DNA of 64,000 nucleotides from Candidatus Abyssobacteria bacterium SURF_17 (lineage in GTDB: Bacteria; Abyssobacteria; SURF-5): the NCBI GenBank assembly GCA_003598055.1, contig QZKI01000065.1, positions 1-64,000 on the forward strand, given 5' to 3'. Shown here piece by piece: positions 54,101 to 61,656 of the stretch; within the stretch, counting starts at the first letter, position 1; each line of letters opens with the position of its first letter. A program made the position numbers and the translations under genes. Under the pieces are notes generated by a model. The model was not told where the DNA came from. It saw nothing but the letters and a program-made list of their open reading frames with translations, and ran no database searches.

Positions 54101-54200
54101 CCTCTGTGAGCTTCGCCTGTGCATCGATGAAAAAAAACTTGCCGCTCTCGAAGAAAATGCGGAGTTCAATTCCATGCGAGAGCATTTGGAGCAGGCGTAG
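51186..54200 (+). CDS. TPR / Ser-Thr kinase-like protein with degenerate catalytic loop
   Basis: A 1004-residue cytoplasmic protein: N-terminal TPRs (about 15-85), a eukaryotic-type kinase-like domain (about 110-430), a low-complexity linker (about 530-580) and long C-terminal TPR-like helices (about 590-1000). The ATP-site Lys153 (YALKT) and DIG (Asp285, KVSDIGEW) are kept. The catalytic loop reads HGGIRAEN where HRDxKxxN is expected, so Gly252 replaces the catalytic Asp; the Gly-rich loop is also poor. This marks a probable pseudokinase. It has its own promoter; the upstream gene is a glycosyltransferase. Confidence 0.86.
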   Translation: MSQNDKEQDRQSREFLGTRKHMKYGLSFFKKGEYEHAIGEFELILQHDRAYVRAYNNLGYIYRSLGVYDKAIEIWTEGLRIDPSYRRLQKNITSLQRFLKSKERRGESMPIGIEDFEIGIEWLSENAELLEIREGSLFDTYVIEDDQNTYALKTPRKALLMDETAKKVFVESCGNWLRLGQHDHIVHARSIEWVSGRPFLVMEYSADGSLRTLLSTMSKAGGLPIAQAVEIAVQVCLALSYVHASLGMAHGGIRAENVMLFRPAGQGREGRDETRTLRFLAKVSDIGEWAMFQNPQLFGNASGNIPRSMDDKESVRAPSGFLPVSPQAAAPELLESISTPNTRSDVYSFGVLLYEMLTGMLPFSGVDPSELLRTMSERPPEHLSAVNRRVHPSIGSICMKCLQRNPEARPGDFFEVADALLTYQERAEAALSDLSSLCNTFTRISRFQFKDGSRGTSLMIVGGTEFSSEVGQIWEILKRRADAERDEALRNRLAHISDAVLVPGLSVDDVYPTGASILDGLMSKPAEAYRRDLNVLRGSDGARAGAAASSSGGGPPQSEAHMSSEPPAQTAREESDIFGLGPAAEYSSLLRAGDSQGALKLLCRALQFRSEALLLEARNAPELLQALGRVVRSESLQMWTASLFQELPAISACPPPEEFLRLGTDTEDEIAAMVCGLLLMLGGEYAATLETFNMIPDEHYLPAFAIYAWALARFQSAGMENIRLNSLRNADGLLRDAIIAAKKSSKRTTVINASSPHASLSDAIFLRALILEQLAEHKSAIAHFRAWKAMPRPESRPPRKSLPWTNLVQGKSMYEVGMPSEGFIRWQRVLTQDLRAPFLALLEHGCDKPRVLLAKHVLTCCEDAISRFADNAVLWCLKAKLLHCMNRPHESLECTSRALALEDDFYPAHFVRMEALVLTGRFEEARDALKTCILREPYEPLFMLRNAEILCQTAELKRAIDELKRAIAHGLDLCELRLCIDEKKLAALEENAEFNSMREHLEQA

Positions 54201-54266
54201 CGCGTAACGTCGCCTTGTTCTGTTCCGCGTCATTCCTCAGCACAATGCACGCTCGATATAGGGACC

Positions 54267-54325
54267 GAGCCCTATTTCTGCCTGCAATCGCCTGCGCGTT
54301 GCATGTCGTCTCAGGAATAGGGCTC
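54267..54325. repeat. 10-bp inverted repeat after the kinase-like gene
   Basis: GAGCCCTATT and AATAGGGCTC flank about 39 bases. No T-run follows on the coding strand. It may be part of a termination or processing structure. Confidence 0.45.
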
Positions 54326-54389
54326 TGTTCCTTCTCACCACCGACGCAATGCATGAATCTCGCCGGTGACTGCGCACTTGACACTTGAC

Positions 54390-54418
54390 TTGCAAATGGA
54401 AGGATTGTATGCTATAAA
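54390..54418 (+). promoter_or_regulatory. promoter of 6S RNA
   Basis: TTGCAA, 17 bases, TATAAA. Start near 54425, directly at the RNA. Confidence 0.7.
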
Positions 54419-54424
54419 TATACT

Positions 54425-54625
54425 GAGATGGCAAGAGAAACTATCCCTGCCATGCTCGTGAAGATGCGACAATATTGAGCCAACAGTATTGGAAGGGGAG
54501 CCTTAGATTTTCGAGTAGATTGCAGGCCGCCTCGGCGCGGAAGCACGAAGCTTGGATGCGGGCACCCACTTGGACCGCAAGGTTCAACGAGTCAAGTCTC
54601 ACGGCATTGTGGCGGGGATTTTTTT
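54425..54625 (+). ncRNA. ssrS: 6S RNA
   Basis: The 5' arm ATCCCTGCCATGCTCGTG (54443-54460) pairs, with bulges, with the 3' arm CACGGCATTGTGGCGGGGAT (54600-54619). The 3' half has the 6S-like run GGGCACCCAC ... GCAAGGTTCAACGAGTCA. A T-run (54619-54625) ends it, and a strong promoter sits just upstream. 6S RNA mimics an open promoter and sequesters sigma-70 RNA polymerase. The assignment rests on structure and remembered motifs. Confidence 0.75.
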
Positions 54626-54736
54626 CGCCGGTAATAAGCTACCAGCGCCCGGGCCAAGTTTTGCGTCTTCTTTTCGTTTTCGAATCGCACTACCGTTCTT
54701 TCTTGCCGATTACATGCTCTCTACGGGAAAACGCAA

Positions 54737-54755
54737 GGGCGACTCCGAGTCGCCC
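54737..54755 (-). terminator. terminator of the pilin-like gene
   Basis: A perfect stem GGGCGACT-CCG-AGTCGCCC; read leftward it is followed by TTGCGTTTTC, a weak T-rich tail. It resembles the stem of the terminator at 11855-11886. Confidence 0.55.
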
Positions 54756-54807
54756 CTCTGTTAGACAATCATATCTGTGGCACAACCTCTGGAACGCTGC
54801 CCCGGAT

Positions 54808-55875
54808 TTACGGACCAAACCGCATTATCACCCCATCGCTTGCTGTGCCGTCAGGGGTTGCATAGACCTTGCCCCTTCGCTCCTGCCGAACATCATAGTT
54901 GAACACCGGTTTGCCGTCCGCGTCATCAAGTTCAGGTGTGCCCAGAGGCTCCAGGCCGCTTTCCTTGTCACCCGCATTGAATCTATACGTCCATCTCGTC
55001 TCGATGATGGTGTCACTGCTTGTCCTCAGGTTGGTATCTAAACCATTGTTTTCTCCCGAGCTCGGCTCGAAGAGAATCCTATTATTGTCGTCGTCCGTTG
55101 GGTCGCTTGCAAACGCGTCTTCTCCGACATCTTCTCCATTCTGCATGGTTAGATAATAGTTATGGAGTCCGTGGTCGCTTCCGTCAGGACCGACGCTGTA
55201 AATTACCCACCGATTGTAGTAGGGCGGGTGGTTTGTCTTGTAGTCATTGAGGCCTGCCGGGTGGCCTGCTGCGTAACCTCGAAAATCGGGCATTCCCTTC
55301 GCGGTGAGCTGGGGCACATAACCGGCATAATAATGATAGTAGGTCCTTTCACCAAGAATGTCTATCATGGCCTGTCTGTCCGGGTCGGTGAACATACCCA
55401 GACGGTCGTAATAGGTTCCGTCCAACCTTCCGTTGCCCCGTCCTGCGTCACCGGCAAGGTCTCTCAGAAGGATTCCCACGTCTTCGTTAGGGTCAAGCCG
55501 ATAGTTGCCTTCAGTTCCATCAGGGTCAGGGCCGGGGTAGTCCGTGTTTACTATCCATTGTCCGCCACTCAATTCAAACGGCCCCTCACCATCCGAACCG
55601 ATATCTTCGCTCGGGAAGAAGGCGCCGCCGAGCCAATCGTTCCCGATCGGTGGGTACGTATCCCATTCCGCATAATATGTTTCAACTGCCGTCTCTATGT
55701 GTGCGAGTTGTGCCTTGACGGCACCGACGTCCGCCTTCGCTCGCATCCTCGAGATTGCCGGAAGCGCGATAGCGGCAAGCAATCCAATGATGGCAATCAC
55801 AGCGAGCAATTCGGTAAGCGTAAAGCCAGTGCGCGAGCTCTTGAATCGGGAAACCGACTCTCCCCTGCGTCTCAT
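54808..55875 (-). CDS. type IV pilin/type II secretion pseudopilin-like protein
   Basis: A 355-residue protein with a class III signal: a short basic leader cut before FTLTELLAVIAIIGLLAAIA, Glu at +5 of the mature chain. The mature part carries acidic, Gly/Asp-rich beta segments and is longer than most GspG or PilA. Such large versions occur in many uncultured bacteria. It has a strong promoter and an attenuator-like hairpin in its leader. No prepilin peptidase or secretion ATPase is in the window. Confidence 0.85.
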   Translation of the reverse strand: MRRRGESVSRFKSSRTGFTLTELLAVIAIIGLLAAIALPAISRMRAKADVGAVKAQLAHIETAVETYYAEWDTYPPIGNDWLGGAFFPSEDIGSDGEGPFELSGGQWIVNTDYPGPDPDGTEGNYRLDPNEDVGILLRDLAGDAGRGNGRLDGTYYDRLGMFTDPDRQAMIDILGERTYYHYYAGYVPQLTAKGMPDFRGYAAGHPAGLNDYKTNHPPYYNRWVIYSVGPDGSDHGLHNYYLTMQNGEDVGEDAFASDPTDDDNNRILFEPSSGENNGLDTNLRTSSDTIIETRWTYRFNAGDKESGLEPLGTPELDDADGKPVFNYDVRQERRGKVYATPDGTASDGVIMRFGP

Positions 55876-55936
55876 GTGGCAGCCTCCTTGAGATGTCCCA
55901 CCAATTCTCTTCCTTCACCCGCTGTTCTTGAGACAA

Positions 55937-55970
55937 ACAAAAAATCTTATCCTTTCCCCCGGATAAGATT
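55937..55970 (-). terminator. attenuator-like terminator in the pilin leader
   Basis: Read leftward, AATCTTATCC and GGATAAGATT form a perfect 10-bp stem with loop GGGGGAAA, then TTTTTT. It lies between the promoter and the start codon of the pilin-like gene, so it can stop transcription early. Confidence 0.7.
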
Positions 55971-56008
55971 CCTCTGAAGCTTTCCTTTTTCAACTTCTTC
56001 CACAAGGA

Positions 56009-56037
56009 ATTGTACACCACAGTTTGGCCAGTGTCAA
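56009..56037 (-). promoter_or_regulatory. promoter of the pilin-like gene
   Basis: Read leftward: TTGACA, 17 bases, TACAAT. Start near 56002, about 126 bases before the start codon. Confidence 0.8.
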
Positions 56038-56127
56038 GCCATTTTTTCGTTGATTCGGCGCAAGTTCATCAGATATACTAATAAGAGAATTCTGGTATCT
56101 CTGCGCCTTTTAGGGATTTCCCTCGAA

Positions 56128-58296
56128 ATGCATCACCACATGGATGAACTACTCAAGGATCTCAACGAGCCTCAGCGCCTGGCGGTTACCACAACGGAAG
56201 GGCCCGTTGTCGTCATTGCGGGCGCTGGCAGCGGAAAAACACGGGTAATAACGTACCGCGTCGCATATCTGGTCGGAGCGCGGCGGGTTGCGCCCCACAA
56301 TATCCTGGCCGTTACCTTTACAAACAAGGCGGCAGAGGAGATGAGAGGGCGCATTTACAAGCTCTTGGGCACCGTGAAGCTGGAGTCGTGGATCGGCACG
56401 TTTCACGCCGCTTGCGCGCGCATTCTCAGGCGCGAAGCGGACTGCCTGGGTTACAATCGCGCCTTCAGCATATACGATGAATCCCATCAACTGTCGCTGG
56501 TAAAGCATTGCATGAAACACATCAGTCTCTCGGAGCGTGACCACAATCCAAACGCAATTCTTTCGCGCATAAGTCTGGCGAAGAACGAGATGATCACGCC
56601 CGAGGCATTCGCCTGCTCTGCCTCCGATTACTTTGACCAACAAGTCGCGCGGGTTTATACCTTGTACCAAAAGGGACTCCGCGAGAACAATGCCATGGAT
56701 TTTGATGACCTGCTCGATAATGCTCTGCTCATCCTCAAGGAGCACCCCGAGCGCTCCGAGAAGTACCGCGAACTCTTCAAATACATCCTCGTGGACGAGT
56801 TTCAGGATACGAATCATGTCCAATACGAACTCGTGCGCGAACTCGCTAAGGAACATCACAACCTGTGCGTAGTTGGGGATGATGACCAGAGCATTTACAG
56901 TTGGCGCGGAGCAAACATTGAGAATCTCTTTAATTTCGAGAAGGATTTCCCGGAGGCGACGGCCGTCTTCCTCGAGGAAAATTACCGCTCAACCCAACTG
57001 ATTCTCGATGCCGCCAACGCAGTCATAGAGAACAACGAACGGCGAAAACCAAAGAAGCTCTGGACAAGCAACAAACACGGCGAAAAGATCGTGTGGTACG
57101 GTGCATTCAACGAACATGATGAGGCACGATACATAATCCAGGAGATCGGCCGCCTGAAGGAGCTCCATCGCGAACTAAGGAACAGCGATTGTGCAATATT
57201 CTACCGAACGAATGCGCAGTCGCGCGTGATTGAGGACGAACTGCGCCGTGCAAACGTTCCTTATACCGTCGTCGGCAGCGTTCAATTTTATGACCGCAGA
57301 GAAATCAAGGATGTGATTGCGTACCTGCGGGTGATCGCAAATCCCAAAGACAGCGTGAGCCTGAGAAGAATAATCAACACGCCCCCTCGAGGAATAGGGA
57401 AGACGACCCTCGAAAGGGCAGACGAGTTCGCATCCACTATGAACGTGTCCTTGTTCGAGGCAGTCGGCCGAGCATCGGAGATACCATCGCTGCGAGCCGA
57501 TGCACGTCAAAGTCTTCTTACGGTTCATGCGTATCTCTCGCATCTCGTCGAGAAGAAACAGGAAGTCCCGGCGACAGAGCTAGTTCGAGAAATTGTTGAA
57601 ACAAGCGGTTACGCTCAGATGCTCGAGCAGGACCCCACGTTCGAAGCGCGCGCGCGCCTGGAAAACCTGGACGAATTACTTTCAGCCGCGGCCGAGTTCG
57701 AAGAAGCGGCCGGCGATTCGTCCCTCGATGCATTTCTCGAGAATGTGTCGCTCAAGACAGACATTGACGAATGGGACGAAACCCGGGACTTGATAACCCT
57801 CATGACCCTGCATACGGCCAAAGGACTGGAGTTTTCCGCCGTCTTTATCGCAGGCATGGAGGAAGACCTCTTTCCCCATGCAAACGCTCTTGCTTCCGAG
57901 AAAGGGCTGGAGGAAGAGCGACGCCTGTGCTATGTGGGTATAACAAGAGCCAAGAAGCGTGTTATACTTACCTCCGCAGATACGCGGATGACCAGAGGCA
58001 TGAGAAACGCGCAGCAACCCTCACGATTTCTGGACGAGATTCCCGGGGAACTGCTTCAGTGCATCGACGGCACGCATGGCGAACGCGTGACTGACGATGA
58101 TTACAGCCAGGAAATGCCCGCATACGAAGGCTCTGCGTTCCATATCGGGGACATCGTCGAGCATTCGGCATTCGGGCTCGGCAGAATAGGCGCCGTGGTC
58201 GGAAGCGGCGAGAAGCTCAAGGTTGCAGTGCGCTTCTTCCGGGACAATAAGCAAAGAGACATCATCGTCAAGTTCGCGGGTCTGAGAAAACGGTAA
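56128..58296 (+). CDS. UvrD/PcrA-family DNA helicase
   Basis: About 722 residues of a superfamily 1A 3'-5' helicase. Q-motif LNEPQRLAV, Walker A IAGAGSGKTR, Walker B VDEFQDTN, motif III GDDDQSIYSWRGA and the late TLHTAKGLEFSAVF are all present. Roles include excision repair and clearing RecA or transcription machines. Exact start uncertain: ATGs at 56128 and 56140. I leave the choice between pcrA and uvrD open. First gene of a rightward series. Confidence 0.93.
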   Translation: MHHHMDELLKDLNEPQRLAVTTTEGPVVVIAGAGSGKTRVITYRVAYLVGARRVAPHNILAVTFTNKAAEEMRGRIYKLLGTVKLESWIGTFHAACARILRREADCLGYNRAFSIYDESHQLSLVKHCMKHISLSERDHNPNAILSRISLAKNEMITPEAFACSASDYFDQQVARVYTLYQKGLRENNAMDFDDLLDNALLILKEHPERSEKYRELFKYILVDEFQDTNHVQYELVRELAKEHHNLCVVGDDDQSIYSWRGANIENLFNFEKDFPEATAVFLEENYRSTQLILDAANAVIENNERRKPKKLWTSNKHGEKIVWYGAFNEHDEARYIIQEIGRLKELHRELRNSDCAIFYRTNAQSRVIEDELRRANVPYTVVGSVQFYDRREIKDVIAYLRVIANPKDSVSLRRIINTPPRGIGKTTLERADEFASTMNVSLFEAVGRASEIPSLRADARQSLLTVHAYLSHLVEKKQEVPATELVREIVETSGYAQMLEQDPTFEARARLENLDELLSAAAEFEEAAGDSSLDAFLENVSLKTDIDEWDETRDLITLMTLHTAKGLEFSAVFIAGMEEDLFPHANALASEKGLEEERRLCYVGITRAKKRVILTSADTRMTRGMRNAQQPSRFLDEIPGELLQCIDGTHGERVTDDDYSQEMPAYEGSAFHIGDIVEHSAFGLGRIGAVVGSGEKLKVAVRFFRDNKQRDIIVKFAGLRKR

Positions 58297-58313
58297 CGGA
58301 GGCACGTGTTCCT

Positions 58314-59375
58314 ATGTCGCTCGAAGAAATTCGCGAGAGAATCGATTCCATCGACAGCGAGATCATCCGTCTCCTGAACGAGCGGGCGAAGGCGGCGATC
58401 GATGTCGGGAAACTCAAGGAGCAGGCAAACACTCATATCTATGCGCCGGCTCGCGAGATACAGATCTTCGAGCAGATATGTTCCCGGAACACCGGGCCGT
58501 TGACGAATGAGGCGCTGAAATCCATTTACAAAGAGATTATATCGGCAAGTCGCAGCCTGGAGAAACCGCTCATCGTGAGTTATCTCGGGCCGCAGGCCAC
58601 GTTCGCTCATCTCGCGGCCCTTCAGAAGTTCGGCAGTTCCACGAGCTACCTTCCGGCTCGAACCATATCCGACGTTTTCATCGACGTGCAGAAGGGACGG
58701 GCCAACTACGGCGTGGTTCCCATCGAGAACTCGACCGAGGGAAGCGTCAGCTACACGCTCGACATGTTCATGGAATCAGACTTGAAGATTTTCTCTGAAG
58801 TCATGCTCGAGGTTTCCCATAACCTCATGTCGAAAAGTCAGCTTACGGGAATAACCAAGATATATTCACACCCGCAGGCGCTTGCACAGTGTCGCCGATG
58901 GTTGGAGGCAAATGTTCCAGCGGCAGAACTGACCGCGACATCGAGCACCGCCCAGGCGGCCGAGTTGGCGGCGAAGGACGTTTCAGCGGGCGCGATTGCA
59001 AATGAGATTGCGGCCGAGATATACCACCTGAACTTGCTGGTCAGACGCATTGAAGACAGCCCGTATAACTACACCCGTTTCCTGGTCGTCGGTCACTCCA
59101 TCGCGGAGAAGAGCGGGCGGGACAAGACGTCAGTCATGTTCTCCATCAGGCACAGGGCGGGAGCGCTTTCCGAGATTCTCAAGACATTTGCCAGCTACGA
59201 GATCAATCTCACGCGAATCGAGTCAAGGCCCTCACGTCAAAGAGCGTGGGAGTACGTGTTTTTTGTCGATCTGGAAGGACACACTGATGATCCACGCGTC
59301 GCTCAAGCGCTCCACGAAGCAACGGAACATTGCATCTTTTTGAAGACCCTCGGCTCCTATCCGAGTGGCGAATGA
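58314..59375 (+). CDS. pheA: bifunctional chorismate mutase/prephenate dehydratase
   Basis: A 353-residue P-protein of phenylalanine synthesis. AroQ chorismate mutase helices (IRERIDSIDSEIIRLLNERA, residues 5-24 and on) are followed by the dehydratase (VSYLGPQATFAHLAA ... PIENSTEGSV ... YTRFLVVG with the TRF motif) and an ACT domain (about 280-345) with the ESRPSR segment for Phe feedback. GGAGG upstream. Confidence 0.95.
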   Translation: MSLEEIRERIDSIDSEIIRLLNERAKAAIDVGKLKEQANTHIYAPAREIQIFEQICSRNTGPLTNEALKSIYKEIISASRSLEKPLIVSYLGPQATFAHLAALQKFGSSTSYLPARTISDVFIDVQKGRANYGVVPIENSTEGSVSYTLDMFMESDLKIFSEVMLEVSHNLMSKSQLTGITKIYSHPQALAQCRRWLEANVPAAELTATSSTAQAAELAAKDVSAGAIANEIAAEIYHLNLLVRRIEDSPYNYTRFLVVGHSIAEKSGRDKTSVMFSIRHRAGALSEILKTFASYEINLTRIESRPSRQRAWEYVFFVDLEGHTDDPRVAQALHEATEHCIFLKTLGSYPSGE

Positions 59376-59391
59376 AAGCCGGCGGTCAAAC

Positions 59392-59835
59392 ATGACGACG
59401 GATCAGAAGGTCTACAGGATACTGGATGCCAACGCAAATCGCGCCCGCGAAGGGCTCAGGGTAGTCGAGGAGTATCTCCGGTTCATCTGCGACGATGCCA
59501 CATTCACTGCGCGTTTGAAGGGACTGCGGCATCACATTACAGAGACTCTTACAAGACTGGATATGGACGAAAAGCTCATCGGGGCGCGTTCAAGCGATAC
59601 CGACGTGGGCGCGTCTTCATCCTCCCGGTCCGAGGCAAATCGGTCTGACACCGCCCATATCATGACGGCCAATCTACGGCGGTCGCAGGAAGCGTTGCGT
59701 GTTCTGGAGGAGTATTCGAAACTAATTTCGCACCGAGCATCAGCCGAGTTCAAGGAGATGCGGTTCGACCTATATACGATCGAGAAGGATATCCGACTCG
59801 CCATGCCCGGCATGCACGGAGCAGGAGGAGAATAG
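59392..59835 (+). CDS. ThiD2-family protein (HMP-P kinase-like)
   Basis: A 147-residue standalone copy of the domain often fused to the N-terminus of ThiE. RILDANANRAREGLRVVEEY is the family signature, and NLRRSQEALRVLEEYSK a second helical repeat. The ThiD2 family includes a hydroxymethylpyrimidine phosphate kinase in thiamine synthesis; I recall experimental support in bifidobacteria. No thiamine gene is adjacent here. The start follows the pheA stop by 16 bases. Confidence 0.8.
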   Translation: MTTDQKVYRILDANANRAREGLRVVEEYLRFICDDATFTARLKGLRHHITETLTRLDMDEKLIGARSSDTDVGASSSSRSEANRSDTAHIMTANLRRSQEALRVLEEYSKLISHRASAEFKEMRFDLYTIEKDIRLAMPGMHGAGGE

Positions 59836-59843
59836 GCTTTCTT

Positions 59844-60599
59844 ATGCGACACGACGAGCCGGTTGCCATCATTGAAATACGGAACCTGACGAAGGTCTTT
59901 GGAGCCACGAAAGCCGTGGACGACCTGAGCCTTCACGTCGGCAGGGGGGAATTCTTTTGTTTTCTCGGGCCAAACGGCGCGGGAAAGACTACGACAATCA
60001 AGATGCTCACAGGCCTGCTCCGGCCCACTTCGGGCACCGCCCTGATCGCCGGACACGACATCATCGAGAACGCCGTCGAAGCCAAGCGCGAAATCGGATA
60101 CATTCCCGACCATCCGTACCTGTACGAAAAGCTCTCGGGCCGAGAATTTATGCGGTTTGTGGCCGGGATATATCGCCTTGACGGCGCGCTGCTTGACCGG
60201 AAAATCGATGAACTGCTGGAGCTATTCGGGGTCAGAGAGTACGCCGACCAACTCACAGAAGACTACTCTCACGGGATGCGGCAAAAGCTTATCTTCAGCG
60301 CGACGTTCCTCCACTCGCCCCGAGTCGTGATCGTGGATGAGCCATGGGTTGGGCTCGACCCAAAGAGCATACGCTTTGTGAAGGATTACCTGAAATCAAG
60401 AACAAAAGAGGGCGTCACCATATTCATGTCCACTCATACCCTCAGCATCGCCGAGGAAATTGCGGACAGAATAGGGATAATTCACAAAGGAAAGCTCATC
60501 GCCCAGGGAACAGTCGACAAAATCAAGGCGAGCACGGTACGCAACCTCGAAGACGTCTTCCTTGAGCTGACCGCCGAATCGCCGGAAGTGCCTCAGTAG
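59844..60599 (+). CDS. ABC transporter ATP-binding protein
   Basis: A 251-residue ABC ATPase. Walker A GPNGAGKTTTIKML, the signature YSHGMRQKL (degenerate LSGGQ), Walker B VVIVDEPWVGLDP and the switch His (MSTHTLSIAE) are present. The type fits ABC-2 exporters, yet no permease gene follows; the partner must lie elsewhere. Nine bases separate it from the thiD2-like gene. Confidence 0.92.
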   Translation: MRHDEPVAIIEIRNLTKVFGATKAVDDLSLHVGRGEFFCFLGPNGAGKTTTIKMLTGLLRPTSGTALIAGHDIIENAVEAKREIGYIPDHPYLYEKLSGREFMRFVAGIYRLDGALLDRKIDELLELFGVREYADQLTEDYSHGMRQKLIFSATFLHSPRVVIVDEPWVGLDPKSIRFVKDYLKSRTKEGVTIFMSTHTLSIAEEIADRIGIIHKGKLIAQGTVDKIKASTVRNLEDVFLELTAESPEVPQ

Positions 60600-60602
60600 A
60601 GT

Positions 60603-60630
60603 TTTACAAGCCTCCACAATATGATATAAT
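60603..60630 (+). promoter_or_regulatory. promoter just before a start codon
   Basis: TTTACA, 16 bases, TATAAT. The start would fall near 60637, only about six bases before the ATG of the next gene. Confidence 0.65.
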
Positions 60631-60642
60631 CTTGCGACAGCG

Positions 60643-61146
60643 ATGGCGACATTCAGACCAAGAATAGCGCTTCCGGCGCTCGTAATCATTGCAGCGCTCA
60701 CGGCGAGTTTCTCTGACCCAGCCATGATGAAGGACTTGGACGTGCTGAAGAGAGCGCTTGCGAAATCGCTTGGGGAAAGGAGCAATACGGGTGCGAACCG
60801 AATAGCGGCCGTTCGCAAGTCCGAAGACCACGGGAGGGACACTCTCTTGGTAGTCCTTAACGCCAACAGCAGCCCAACCACCGCCGGTCTGCGACATGGA
60901 ATTCTCGACGACACCGCCACGGTACTGGAAGTCGCGAAGAGCTGGGGATGGCCAGACAAAGTTGACCAGGTAATAGTCACGGAGCATTTTCCTCTCAAGG
61001 GGAAAGACGCTCCGCGAGATCCTCAGCCTATTTTTGTCGGAGCCATATCTTCTTCCAAGGTCCGCGAGGTTGATTGGGGAACCATAGATCGGAGAAAAAT
61101 CCCCGAAATGCTCGATGGCCTGAGTTGGCATGGCTCGCTCGAATAG
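60643..61146 (+). CDS. unknown protein with N-terminal signal or membrane helix
   Basis: A 167-residue protein opening MATFRPRIALPALVIIAALTA, a signal-like helix, then a soluble domain with LLVVLNANSSPTTAGLRHG and FVGAISSSKVREVDWG. Not recognised. The promoter is so close that the mRNA would be almost leaderless; an internal MM start (near 60724) lacks a ribosome site. Confidence 0.55.
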   Translation: MATFRPRIALPALVIIAALTASFSDPAMMKDLDVLKRALAKSLGERSNTGANRIAAVRKSEDHGRDTLLVVLNANSSPTTAGLRHGILDDTATVLEVAKSWGWPDKVDQVIVTEHFPLKGKDAPRDPQPIFVGAISSSKVREVDWGTIDRRKIPEMLDGLSWHGSLE

Positions 61147-61207
61147 AACGGGAATCCCCGACCAGAGGCTTCGTGTGTGTGAAGGAACCCATGAAAGGAA
61201 GAGAAAC

Positions 61208-61540
61208 ATGAAATCGACACGAACAACCAATGTCCTGCTCGTACTCGTCATCCTTGCGTTGCTGGCCAATGTCTTGGTTCCCATGCTCCAGACAAGAGAG
61301 GCTGAAGCCGTGGGGCAAGACGCTGCGTCGCCGTCCCAGGTGGCCGCTACGGCTCAAAACGTCGCCCTTGAAAAAGTCGGCCGGGTAGTAGCGGACGGTC
61401 TCGCGCAAATCGCGCAATCAAACCAGCAGATAGCGAATGCAATTCTGGAGCATTCCCGAACCAATGAGCACATCGCAGATGCGCTTGTAAAGGTAGCCAT
61501 CGAAATGAGGTCCCAGCGGGGCAGCTCATTCGGCGAGTGA
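61208..61540 (+). CDS. small membrane-anchored helical protein
   Basis: A 110-residue protein: one N-terminal membrane helix (NVLLVLVILALLANVLVPML), an Ala/Gln/Ser linker and a helical end (IAQSNQQIANAILEHSRTNEHIADALV) that probably forms coiled coils. Start after AAAGGAAGAG. No family recognised. Confidence 0.65.
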   Translation: MKSTRTTNVLLVLVILALLANVLVPMLQTREAEAVGQDAASPSQVAATAQNVALEKVGRVVADGLAQIAQSNQQIANAILEHSRTNEHIADALVKVAIEMRSQRGSSFGE

Positions 61541-61588
61541 GCGCTCGTGCCGAATGCCACCGCGTTTGTGAGACGAAATGTGTTCCCT

Positions 61589-61616
61589 GCCCTCGCGCCG
61601 TCAATCGGCGCAGGGC
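61589..61616. repeat. intergenic GC-rich hairpin
   Basis: GCCCT-GCGCCG pairs with CGGCGC-AGGGC (one bulged C) around TCAAT. No T-run follows; it may be a terminator without one or a stabilising hairpin. Confidence 0.4.
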
Positions 61617-61656
61617 GCCCGCAAACAGCGTGATCGAGCTTATGGAGTGACTCCTT

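Noticed and set aside
54475-55041. Rightward frame of 188 codons
   Set aside because: It runs through the 6S RNA and into the opposite strand of the pilin gene; the protein looks random.
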